Shown piece by piece: positions 1 through 10,115 of a stretch of 64,000 nucleotides of DNA. Positions within the stretch are counted from its first letter, which is position 1. Each line of letters starts with the position of its first letter. Both the position numbers and the translations under genes were made by a program. The notes beneath the pieces were generated by a model. That model had not been told where the DNA came from and did not search any database. It saw only the letters and a list, made by a program, of their open reading frames with translations. Source of the stretch: Mercurialis annua (lineage: Eukaryota > Streptophyta > Magnoliopsida > Malpighiales > Euphorbiaceae); contig NC_065570.1 in NCBI RefSeq assembly GCF_937616625.2, positions 754,001 through 818,000 of the forward strand, given 5' to 3'.

Positions 1-640
1 ATTTTTGTTCTCTTAGATGCAATTGCTATCAAATTACGATTTGAATTCTTGATTTTAAAGAATGAAAACACAATCATTCAAAAAATCAGAACTTTCTGAC
101 CCGGCCTTTTAATTTCGTCACTTTTAGCTTGATTTGGATAATTGCATTTCAAATATAGTCCTAGTATTGTGAACTCAAACTCCGCTTTTGTTTTTGGCAT
201 TTTGATGTTGATTTGGTTACTCTACTGCTGTTCTTGGTCATCATACTATTGTCTCGAGTCATCCTATTGTTGTTCATGTACATTTCAGTGTTGTTCTTGG
301 TCGTCCCGCTGCTGTTCGTGGCTATTTCGCTGAAGTTCCGGGTCATCCTACTATCAACCATGTGCATTTTGCTGCTGAAAAGATACTTCGGACTGCTGTT
401 AAAATTCCAAATTTTATTGTTGCACATTGCTCAAATTATGATTCTTCTGATAAGCTTTCGTTTCTTTGAATTTTAGTTTCTAATTTTCTGCTTTTAATTT
501 GTTAGTTTCATCAAAAAATAAAAAAATATTTGTTTCATCTTCATTTTTTATACAGTTTTGATGTTGAATCTGCTATTTTTTATTTTGAACTAGTTGTTGT
601 GATTCCCTCATTGCTATTCTGTTCCATTTTGGTTGGCTTG
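1..640. other. AT-rich intergenic sequence, no gene recognised
   Basis: Short overlapping open frames on both strands at 142-476 are built from a CTGTT/GGTCAT-rich stretch (about 205-380) with low-complexity translation (Cys/Ser- or Asn/Thr-rich). No domain, splice structure or homology I recognise. The stretch leads directly into the tandem repeat that begins near 660. Confidence 0.5.
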
Positions 641-914
641 GTAAAATTTTGCAAAAAGATAATTGCCAAAGACTTTATAAGTTTAAAAATAAAAAATTTC
701 AATTAGAATATGTTAATTTTAAATTAATTATCAATTTATTAAAAATTTATTTTAAATCAGTTTTTTTTGAGTTCACATTGAATTTACATTAGGCTCATAT
801 TGAGTTATATTAAAAACTTTTAAAAGTTTAGTTTGTTAATGTAAATTAGGCAAAATTACAAAAGCCTCCACAAGTTGTAGATGTTCCACCGACAAATTAT
901 TATAAATTGAGTTG

Positions 915-1434
915 TGTTGCGGAAGCTCAATCGATTACGCTAGCGAATCACGTATTGTGCTAAATAATTATACCGGAAAATTCCCAGGAAAGAATGGTGG
1001 GTCACGGGCGGACCACTTAAGTACCAAACTCCTTAGACAGAATTTCACACGATATAAATAACTTCACAATATATAACTCCAACTAGCCTGAGCGTTAGCT
1101 AATAAATAAACAATAAAGAGAACACCAACCTTTTAACGAGGTTCAGCCAGAAATGACCGGCTTACATCCTCGGGCACTGCCCAAAATACTCCACTAATTG
1201 TTTGTAACAAAATACAAACTCGAGAGAGAAACAACTAAGCCTTAGGAGTTGATAAGGCTTGTTGTGGGATGAGTTTCAATGGGTAGAGGAGACTCCCTTT
1301 TATAGGCTAAGGAAGTCCTCACCCTTCCACTCCTAAGCAATGTGGGATTTCTACACTATATGTATATAGCTCAACAATTACAAGTCCCTTTTCTAAACAA
1401 TGTGGGACAAGTCTAAAATGAGCCATATCCAACA
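915..1434 (-). repeat. 3' LTR of the Copia element
   Basis: 520-bp LTR with TG/CA ends. A TATAAAAGG box is visible on the minus strand (complement of about 1299-1308), and two copies of a CCCACATTG motif lie upstream of it on that strand. Identical to the 5' LTR except for two substitutions. Confidence 0.95.
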
Positions 1435-1645
1435 AATCTCCACCTTGGCGAATTTTCTCTCTACCATCTCGGACTATCTTCAATAGTACCTTCAATTACG
1501 CTTCAAAAGCGCCAACTCTCAACTGTAGCAGTCAAGTACCAATGTGGGATGATCCCACTTCAACACTCTCCCTCACGCATAGCATGACCGAGCAGAGCAA
1601 CCAATCCCCCCTCACGCATCGCGTGGGCCGGGCCACATTCAAATC

Positions 1646-3787
1646 TCAAATATTGAGAACACTAATCAAATTCAAACAATGTTTGAACTTGACTGCTTTC
1701 ACAATCTTTGTCATCATATGAGCAGGAGTTTCCATGGTCAAAATCTTCCGAAGTAGGACTCCACCTTCTTCAATAACCTCTGGCACCAAATGATATCGAA
1801 CATCAATGTGCTTCGTCCTTGCATGATGAACTTGGTCCTTCTCTTCAATTTCCAATTCACCAAACAACCCATGAAGCCAAATTGCTTCCTTAACAGCTTC
1901 TGCACTTGCCATGTACTCTACCTCTATGGTAGACAAAGCAACTATTGGCTGCAAGGTAGACTTCCAACTAAACGACGCCTTTGCTAGTGTAAACACATAG
2001 CCCATAGTCGATCGCCGTTTATCAACGTAGTCCGAATCATTGTATCCAACTACATATTGACCATCTTTCTTGTCCTGCCCAAATATTAGACCAATATCCA
2101 CAGTATTTAAAGTATACTGTAGAATCCAATTTTCATCTCCAGCCACCTTGAGTCCATCTGGCTGAGTCGAATTGATTTCCCCATCCAAGAATCCATGTAA
2201 AAACACTGTTTTTACGTCCAACTGAACTAGTTCCATATTCAAATGTGCTACTAAGGCCAACAAATTTCTAATGGAAGAATGTTTAACAACTCGAGAGATA
2301 GCCTCAATTCCTTCCGTCCAAACATAGCTTTTAGCTACCAACTTTGCCTTATAGCCAATATCATTCTTGTTCGGAAATCCTTCTTCATATATCCAATTAC
2401 AGGGACGTAGTCCCTCCAATAATCCTTGAGTTGCAAGAACCGTCAAGAATTTTCCACCATCATGCCCCAAACGCCAATGCCAAAGACTGATTTCTTCTAG
2501 CTCATTATCATCACTAGAAGCAACTATAGCTGACCCAATAATTGCATTACCCTGATAGTAATACAAGTTATTGTTCTTCCGAATTCCTTTCATGACAACC
2601 TGTGCACCCGAGAATACCTTCATAACTCCATTTACTGTAGTCACAACAAAGCCCTTTGATTCTAGGACTCCTACAGAAATGAGCTTCTTCGTCAAACTCG
2701 GTACATAGCGAACATCTTCCAGAATCCTTATTGACCCATCATGGTTCCTCAAGTGAATTGAACCAATTCCTTTGGTCAAACAAGGATTGCCACTTGCTGT
2801 GTAAACAACTCCACCTTCTAGCTCTTTGAAGTCAACAAACAATTCCCGATTGGGACACATATGATGACAACAACCCGAATCTAGAAGCCATTCAATAGGA
2901 GTATTTACCGATGACACAACAACCAATGAAAGATCTGAATCTTCGTCGTCACACTCAGCTACATTCGAAGCAAACTCAGCTTTTTCTTTATCAGTCTTGC
3001 CTTTATTCTTCAATTTGGGACAATCCCTTTTCCAATGCCCTTTCTCTCGACAAAAGGCACATTCATCTTTCTCTGGTCGGGACTTTGATCTCCCTTCCTT
3101 CCCAATTGTTTGGCTTTTCAAACGGCCTTTAACAATCAAAGCTTCTATTGCACTACTAGTGTTTTCTTTCTTATCTTTTCTTCTCAATTCATAACTATAT
3201 AATGCAGCGCAAACTTCGCTAAGAGACACACCAACCTTCCCATGAAGTAGAGTAGTTTCAAGAAACTCAAACTCTTCAGGAAGTGATCCCAACAACATCA
3301 AAGCCAAATCTTCATCATCAAACGTCACATCCAAATTCAACAAATCGGCTACTAATTGGTTGAAATTTGTGATGTGCTCATTCATAGTAGTACCTGGGAG
3401 ATACGTGAACCGAAACAGTCTTTTCTTCATGTGAAGCTTATTCTGACTGTTCTTTTTCAAGAATTTCTCCTCCAATGCTTTCCACAAACTACTTGCAGAT
3501 GTTTCCTTTGAAAAAGGATATCTCTGCTCTCTGGAAAGACATGACCGAATGGTACCACATGCTAAACGATTGATGCTACTCCATTCTCTCTCATCAACAT
3601 CCGCTGGTTTCTCTTTTTCAATAGCGACATCTAGACCTTGCTGAAATAAAGCGTCTAGAAGCTCACTTTGCCACATGCTGAAATGTCCTGTACCATCAAA
3701 AATCTCCACCGCAATTCTTGCATTTGACATTGCCATTCTTCCCGAAGAAGAAGCTATCAACGTGGATAGACTTTTGCTTCCAGACAT
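1646..3787 (-). CDS. Copia Gag-protease ORF fused in frame to RT/RNase H remnants (713 aa)
   Basis: Order of domains: Gag capsid region (about aa 25-200, UBN2 type), a CCHC zinc knuckle CAFCREKGHWKRDC (about aa 243-256), the aspartic protease core WLLDSGCCHHMCPN (about aa 301), the GAG-pre-integrase motif LWHWRLGHDG (about aa 438), then a jump. The integrase core is absent. Of the RT only a small N-terminal piece including DVKTVFLHG remains, and the YVDD active-site motif is absent. It continues as a shortened RNase H (YNDSDYVDKRRSTMGYVF, ALSTIEVEYMA) and the C-terminal tail. Autonomous Copia polyproteins are about 1300 aa, so roughly half is missing, yet the frame is open throughout. Gag and protease could still be made; reverse transcription and integration would need a helper element. 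Confidence 0.9.
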   Translation of the reverse strand: MSGSKSLSTLIASSSGRMAMSNARIAVEIFDGTGHFSMWQSELLDALFQQGLDVAIEKEKPADVDEREWSSINRLACGTIRSCLSREQRYPFSKETSASSLWKALEEKFLKKNSQNKLHMKKRLFRFTYLPGTTMNEHITNFNQLVADLLNLDVTFDDEDLALMLLGSLPEEFEFLETTLLHGKVGVSLSEVCAALYSYELRRKDKKENTSSAIEALIVKGRLKSQTIGKEGRSKSRPEKDECAFCREKGHWKRDCPKLKNKGKTDKEKAEFASNVAECDDEDSDLSLVVVSSVNTPIEWLLDSGCCHHMCPNRELFVDFKELEGGVVYTASGNPCLTKGIGSIHLRNHDGSIRILEDVRYVPSLTKKLISVGVLESKGFVVTTVNGVMKVFSGAQVVMKGIRKNNNLYYYQGNAIIGSAIVASSDDNELEEISLWHWRLGHDGGKFLTVLATQGLLEGLRPCNWIYEEGFPNKNDIGYKAKLVAKSYVWTEGIEAISRVVKHSSIRNLLALVAHLNMELVQLDVKTVFLHGFLDGEINSTQPDGLKVAGDENWILQYTLNTVDIGLIFGQDKKDGQYVVGYNDSDYVDKRRSTMGYVFTLAKASFSWKSTLQPIVALSTIEVEYMASAEAVKEAIWLHGLFGELEIEEKDQVHHARTKHIDVRYHLVPEVIEEGGVLLRKILTMETPAHMMTKIVKAVKFKHCLNLISVLNI

Positions 3788-3856
3788 TTCTGCTCCAACT
3801 TTTATTTAATAGCTAACCGATATTGCCAAGGATAGAACCTTAGCTCTGATACCAAT

Positions 3857-4376
3857 TGTTGCGGAAGCTCAATCGATTACGCTAGCGAATCACGTATTGT
3901 GCTAAATAATTATACCGGAAAATTCCCAGGAAAGAATGGTGGGTCACGGGCGGACCACTTAAGTACCAAACTCCTTAGACAGAATTTCACACGATATAAA
4001 TAACTTCACAATATATAACTCCAACTAGCCTGAGCGTTAGCTAATAAATAAACAATAAAGAGAACACCAACCTTTTAACGAGGTTCAGCCAGAAATGACC
4101 GGCTTACATCCTCGGGCACTGCCCAAAATACTCCACTAATTGTTTGTAACAAAATACAAACTCGAGAGAGAAACAACTAAGCCTTAGGAGTTGATAAGGC
4201 TTGTTGTGGGATGAGTTTCAATGGGTAGAGGAGACTCCCTTTTATAGGCTAAGGAAGTCCTCACCCTTCCACTCCTAAGCAATGTGGGATTTCTACACTA
4301 TATGTATATAGCTCAACAATTACAAGTCCCTTTTCTAAACAATATGGGACAAGTTTAAAATGAGCCATATCCAACA
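3857..4376 (-). repeat. 5' LTR of the Copia element, with TATA box
   Basis: 520-bp LTR. On the minus strand it carries TATAAAA at 4246-4240, the likely promoter of the element. The primer binding site follows immediately at 3854-3843. Confidence 0.95.
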
Positions 4377-5190
4377 AGTTGTTTAAAATAGAAAAATTCA
4401 ATTAGAATATGTTCATTTTAAAATTAGTTTTTTTTAGTTTACATTAGGTTCGTATTGGGTTTATATTAAGTTTGCACCGACTACTGCCGGAAACTTAAAA
4501 AGTTTAGTTTGTTAATATAAATTAGGCAAAATTACAAAAGCCTCCAAAAGCTGTATATTTTTCACCATTACATTATTCTAAATTATGTTGTTTAAAATAG
4601 AAAAATTCAATTAGAATATGTTCACTTTAAATTAATTATCAATTTATTGAGTTCACATTGAGTTTATATTAAGTTCATATTGGGTTTATATCAAGTTTAC
4701 ACCCACCATTGCGGAAAACTAAAAACGTTTAGTTTGTTAGTGTAAATTAGGCAAAATTACAAAAGCCTCCACAAGCTGTATATTTTTCACCATTACATTA
4801 TTCTAAATTATGTTATTTAAAATAGAAAAATTCAATTAGAATATGTTCATTTTAAATTAATTATCAATTTATTGAGTTCACATTGAGTTTATATTAGGTT
4901 CATATTGGGTTTATATCAAGTTTACACCCACCATTGCGGAAAACTAAAAAGTTTAGTTGTTAATGTAAATTAGGCAAAATTACAAAAGCCTCCACAAGCT
5001 GTATTTTTCACCATTAAATTATTATAAATTGTGTTGTTTAAAATAGGAAATTTCAATTAGAATAGGTTCATTTTAAATTACTTATCAATTAATTAAAAAT
5101 TAGTTTTTTTGAGTTAACGTTGAGTTTACATTAGGTACATATTGAGTTATATTAAATTTACACCAACTACTATATAAATATTAAAAAGTT

Positions 5191-6600
5191 TACTTTCAAT
5201 TTACTATTAAATTTATTTACTTTAAATTTATATTAAAAGTTTACTTTTAATTTACTATTAAATTTATTTACTTTAAATTTATATTAAAAGTTGATATTAA
5301 ATTTACAATAAGTTCACATTAAGTTGATATTAAGTTCAAATAAATTTGACATTAAATTTATATTAAATTTACATTAATTAAGTTCACATTAAGTTAACAT
5401 TAAATTCCTCTCAAGAAAAAAAGTTGACATTAAATTTATTAAGTTCATATTAAGTTTAAACCGACCAACGCGAAAAACTTAAATAGTTTACTCTCACTTT
5501 ACTATTAGTTTAGTTGTTAAATTATAAGTTTATTTTTAAATTTTTAATAAATTGTTTTGATTAGACTAAAATAATTCTAAATTTATAGTACATTGGTTTA
5601 CTTTAAAATACTATTATAATTAAATTAATAATCTAAAAAAGTGGAATACATTAAGTGTAATATTTTAAAAAAAATGCATTCAACTAAAAACTGAAATTAG
5701 AAGTATCAAATTCATATTACAAAACTAAACAAAGAACTTAGAAAACTCATAACCCAAAATAACAAAAACATAGCAGAAAACTAAAAAAAATAGAGCAAGC
5801 ACATTCCAATCTCAAATGTATTTCAAAGAAAAGGGCAATCCTCAGAACGCAAAATGAAACCAACTAGAAAATAACAAATTGTTGCCTTAAATCAGTTTTG
5901 CTATAAGATGTTCATTCTATCAACCAAGTTTGCAGCAAAATGGTTGCCCCTCAGTAAACAAGATTTGCTTTCTATCTTTCAAGATCTGAAATCAAAGTCT
6001 CCTTTACTCAGTATTAGAAAAAAGAAAGCAAGGCCAAAAACTGGAATTTAGAGACACAAGACCAAATCCATCTGCTCATAATTCAAACAATAATTTCCTC
6101 AGCAAACCAAAATCAAATCTGAACAAGATATCCATTTCCAAAATCGTCTGTTGCTCCAACGCCGGTGAAAGGAGGAAGACTTGCATCATTTATTGAAACC
6201 TCTACAGACAAACAACGAACATATAGATCAAAATGGAATGGAATACAAATTCGCCAACATTTTTCAATATGTTGGGCAAACAACCAGAACTTCTAGAGGC
6301 GGCAGGATCATCATCCCTTTGATTTCCTCCCTTGAGTTGTCGCTAAAATCGCTATAGCTTTTAAAAATCACCGCCGGATCGGCCTCCGATCACTAATTTT
6401 CAAGTTTTCCGGCGATGGAAGCTAGATTTCTCTAATGATAAAATTAATTGATTCCTTGAAGCTATTCACCGACTTGATTTTCTCAACCATCGCCGACCAC
6501 TTCGGACAGATCAAAAACCACTGTGGTGGGAAACACCGATCTAACTGTAGAAACATATCATCTAGCCACCAAACAATCTTTTAAAGTAAGGGTAAAATAG
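5191..6600. other. AT-rich repeat-derived sequence, then unidentified sequence
   Basis: From 5190 to 5480 the sequence is a degenerate series of AAGTT(C/G)ACATTAA-type words, probably decayed flanks of the tandem repeat. From 5640 to 6590 composition becomes less extreme and contains a GC-rich patch near 6370-6420 with short inverted CGCCGG/CCGGCG words. Read on the minus strand it looks like untranslated leader sequence of an unidentified element, but I found no frame or terminal repeats. Confidence 0.4.
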
Positions 6601-6872
6601 GTCTAAAATTAAAATGAGGTACATCACAAAAACAACTTTTAAAAATTGAGAGATTTTTGCAAAAAATAAAAAGGTGGGTCACTAACATAAAGTTTTCAGT
6701 TTTTGAGTGATTTGGTGCAATTTTCTCATACAAAATTGGGAGCATAATGCTTCCCTGAAGGCTCTCAAGCCTTTACATTTCATTTGTTGTCTATACAAAA
6801 ATGAACCAAAAAAACTCCCTTTTTTTCCTGTTCTTGACCCCTTTGTCCATTGCTCGAACAAAAATATAAGCA

Positions 6873-9272
6873 TCATCGAGAAGAAATTGTTAAAAGCAAG
6901 CCATAATGGTCACTTGGCAGAACAGGGAGCTCCAACATCTTTACCTCTTTCCTCACTTTCTTCTCCTTGACATGGGATAAACCCGGTATTGCTTCCTTAC
7001 CTATCATGTCAATTTTACTTATCTTGAAATCACGCAGACTGCATGCAAATCGATCAAGTCGCTTTTGCAATGTACGGTTACCCGACAGCATCTGATTAGA
7101 CTTGGTATCATATGTGAATCCATTGTCCCCTGGTCGTAACTCTGTCCATGCGTCGGTCCATCCATCTGGCAAAGGAAACCCGCCGTCTGATTTGTCATCC
7201 CAGTTCATGTCGCCACAAAAGATCACATTTGGATTATTCTTAAGAAGGCTGGTAGCCTCGTTTGCCTGAACTACACGTTCCTTGCTGAACATCTGATCCC
7301 ATTTAGGAGGTGCAGGGCACGGACTCTCAAGATGGCTTGTGGCAACAACAAGTGACTTGCTAGGAGGAAGTTCAAGCTCCACAATGCAGAGTTCTCGCCC
7401 CATTATAGAATTGTTAAATGGCTTAGTGCTGAAGGACTTTACTTGAAGTTTGCTTAACTGCACACCAAAATTTGCAACAACAGACAAGTGAATGACGATA
7501 CATCTTAACCACATCCGCGATTGATACTTATAAGTACATTAAGTAGCAGGCGTTCACAAAATTAGCACCCAAGTAAATGGTATAATGTGCGTTTCTTTAG
7601 GTGAATAAATGGAGACTACATTTTCAATTTCCACCGCAGCCAACTGAACGGGAATGGACCTAAATACAGCGTCATGAGTGTACATGCATTACAGTTCTGA
7701 ATGCAAGTGCCAAGTAGCTGAATTTGAGAAGCGAGTAAAACTAATACCGATAAATGCCATTTATACATATGATAGACAAGGTGGCTGTGAAAGACCTTAG
7801 TAATCCATCTAACTATCCTAAGAATGATGTATGCTGGTGATAAACATACCCGTCCGGCTTACTTAGTGATACAAGCTTACCTGCATGCAAAAGTACGGTC
7901 TTGAATTTGCGGCATCATTTGAAAGAGAGCAACGGTACACTTTCCACCAGCTGGATTGCCTAAATATGTCATATATGTTTGGAGTAACTTCCTGCAAGGC
8001 ACAGTCAGTGAGTAAGATGGAAATCGACGACAGACAAAATGCATCCTCCATGAAAAGGAATTCCAAGACAAAACAAACCTGAAAACAAATCACATCGGGT
8101 GAATGACATTGAATAAGGTCGCCAATAGCTTTCATCCTCTTATGCAGCTCCAGATCTTCTCGAAACCAAACATTATAGCTCAAAATCTTGAATGAACTCA
8201 ACGTTGCCAATGGAATGAAGTCATCTGCCACATATTACATGGTATTCAATAAAGTACGTAGATTTATTTAATGCAACAATTTGGGTCATAGATCCATTTG
8301 TCATTCCCTCATACTGACATCGCATCTTCATCTATCAATAATCTATCTATTCGTCTTGTAGAAAATGTATGTAATTTCTTATAAGTACCGGAACATAAGA
8401 ACTTATATAAGCAATGCAAGTATGCACAACCGCAAGAGGCAAACGCATATACTTCCATCCAAACATTCACATCTATATGCATCTTCTTCCAAAGATAGTC
8501 GAGGGATAATGAAATTTACACTATAATGTTAAGCTAAGCTTTAGGTTGAACAACTTATCAGTAAAATGTAATGGCAACCATCTAATAAACAAGTTGATGA
8601 ACATGCAATAAGCAATTCTCCATTAGCATTTGATAATCAAAAAAATGATAATCATAAAAAGGGAAATCTTTGAGGAATCAAATTATAATTCACCCTTGAC
8701 AACAGTGACTGCCTTGTTGGATGCCCCAAACCCTTGAAATCCACCCAATTTGACGGAACGTTGATCATCCCCATCTGTACAAATATTAGCACACCATTAA
8801 AAAAACCTAAGTACAAACAAAACAACTTCTCTAAAGACAACCCCAATTGTATCCACTAACCATCAACATTAACAACAGCTTTATTACAGGCCTTAAGGCC
8901 ACGAAAGCCACGGAATTGAAGAGAATTCTGATCAGTTTCATCCATTGATGAAGAAGAATCAGAAATCTTCCTTTTGCAAGTCCTCAAGGGCAAGAAAACA
9001 GAGCCAACAGAAGAATCCAAAGCAGTAATGTCATTCAGATCATCAAAACTAGAAAGGGAAGATAGAGAAGCCGTACTGCCACACATTTCACAGGAGGTTG
9101 TGTTCTTGTAAGGGTTTAAAAAAGTGCAGGCTTTGCATGACCATTTTGGGGTTTCTTGATTAGAAGAAAGAATTGAAGGAGGCGAAGGGGGTGATAGACA
9201 AATTTGACAAGTGGGTTTTGAAGAGGAAGAGTTATCGTTTATGAAAGTGCATTTCTTGCAAGTCCATGACAT
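6873..9272 (-). CDS. TDP2: Tyrosyl-DNA phosphodiesterase 2 (TDP2), double RanBP2-type zinc finger plus EEP nuclease domain
   Basis: Removes topoisomerase 2 tyrosyl adducts from DNA 5' ends in the nucleus (family knowledge). Five exons on the minus strand: 9272-8861, 8774-8694, 8224-8079, 7991-7881, 7457-6873; 444 aa, all junctions GT-AG and in phase. Two RanBP2 zinc fingers sit at the N terminus (Cys5/8/22/25 and Cys46/49/61/64). The exonuclease/endonuclease/phosphatase domain starts near aa 165 and keeps the catalytic motifs: ILSYNVWF (Asn), CFQ-EV (Glu, across the exon 3/4 junction), SHLES, GDMNWDD and SDHYGL (His). The chosen start is Met at 9272, just before the first finger. An in-frame Met at 9332 would add 20 residues rich in Leu/Ser/Arg. 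The segment before the catalytic domain contains a short internal duplication. Arabidopsis counterpart from memory: At1g11800. Confidence 0.93.
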
Positions 9273-10115
9273 TTTTATTCTTCTTGTTTTGATGAGAAAA
9301 CGTAGAGATGAAATTGAAAATAAAGCTGCCATTTTTAAACTTTTGAAGTCATCACTGCCCGCTATTGAGTTTGCATTCACTGCCCTATTGGGCTTAATGT
9401 CCAGGTTTTTGATTTTAGCCCACAAAATATTTCTTCCCTTAGTTGCGCTACTCTTGAGTTATTGGAGATGGTTACAAAATATAAAATCGACTCAAAAAGT
9501 TTTGAGTCGAGCTCGAGCTGTTCAAATTTAATCTGGAATCAAGTATGAATATTAATTGAAGAGGCTTGTGAAGTTCATGAGACTCATAAACCTAAACGAA
9601 TCTAAATAAATTTCTTATATTATTTTGATTGGTCGAATTCCATGCATCAAATATGATATTTTTTATAGTTATTTGTTGAACTCGAGTTGAGCTCGAATTC
9701 GAGTAATTTGGATGTGGTTTGAGTTTCAATTCAAATAGTTCAGATATGGTTTGACCTCGAGATCTAGCTTAAAAATTTAAGAACAATCGAGTTCAAACTC
9801 AAAGTTGTATAACACACTCAAACTCTGAGCTTGGCATTACTCGAGCTCGAATCAGCTACTTACTCCTGAGTTACCAACGTCCTAATTTGCTTATTTGTTC
9901 TGTTCACTGGAAGAACATTCACTTAATTGAAGAAGTTGTCCGGTTTATTAAGCAAGGAATATCATTGGAATGTCCTAACCAAAGAACACTGCCTCTATTT
10001 CAAATAAATACTTCTACTAATAGGAAATTTACACGGTAAATAATGAATCGAACACTTAATGATAATAACAATATGTGCTAAAGAAATTGTTTTATTCTAG
10101 CACCTCAACACCTGG
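9273..10115. other. TDP2 promoter side and spacer before the GH17 gene
   Basis: About 840 bp between the TDP2 start and the 3' end of the convergently placed GH17 model (both genes are on the minus strand, so this is TDP2 upstream sequence). The middle, 9480-9870, is the GAGCTCGA-rich dispersed repeat described separately. No further gene seen. Confidence 0.5.
9480..9870 (+). repeat. Dispersed GAGCTCGAG-rich repeat, copy 1
   Basis: Repeated words CTCGAG, GAGCTCGA, CGAGTTCAAACTC and the block GTATAACACACTCAAACTCTG ... GAGCTTGGCATTACTCGAGC. A second, diverged copy in the same orientation lies at 50010-50450 (GTATAATACGCTGGAGTTTGAGCTCGAGCTTGGCC...). Terminal repeats are not obvious. Class unknown. 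Confidence 0.6.

Larger units (their letters stand above)
915..4376 (-). mobile_element. Non-autonomous Ty1/Copia LTR retrotransposon, complete ends, 3462 bp
   Basis: Two 520-bp LTRs (915-1434 and 3857-4376) begin TGTTG and end CAACA. By eye they differ at only two bases (1404/4344 region G/A and 1413/4355 region C/T). A perfect 5-bp target duplication AGTTG flanks the element (910-914 and 4377-4381). Read on the minus strand, the 5' LTR is 4376-3857, followed by a primer binding site for initiator tRNA-Met (TGGTATCAGAGC, complement of 3843-3854). The polypurine tract beside the 3' LTR reads GGTGGAGATT. One long ORF lies between the LTRs. The near-identical LTRs mean a recent insertion, although integrase and most of the RT are gone, so it must have been mobilised in trans. 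Confidence 0.95.
660..5190. repeat. Tandem AT-rich repeat, units of about 209-225 bp, split by the Copia insertion
   Basis: The landmark ATTAGGCAAAATTACAAAAG recurs at 845, 4521, 4746 and 4969, giving periods of 225 and 223 bp. Removing the Copia element (915-4376) and one copy of its target duplication gives about 209 bp for the first interval. Each unit also carries a TTCAATTAGAATATGTTCA block and a GAGTTCACATTGAGTTTA block. A further, more diverged copy precedes 845, so about five units existed before the insertion. No coding content. Could be a local satellite or the inside of an old non-autonomous element. Confidence 0.8.

Noticed and set aside
142..476. Three small frames at the left edge
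   Set aside because: Mutually overlapping on both strands, low-complexity translation, no splice or domain support.
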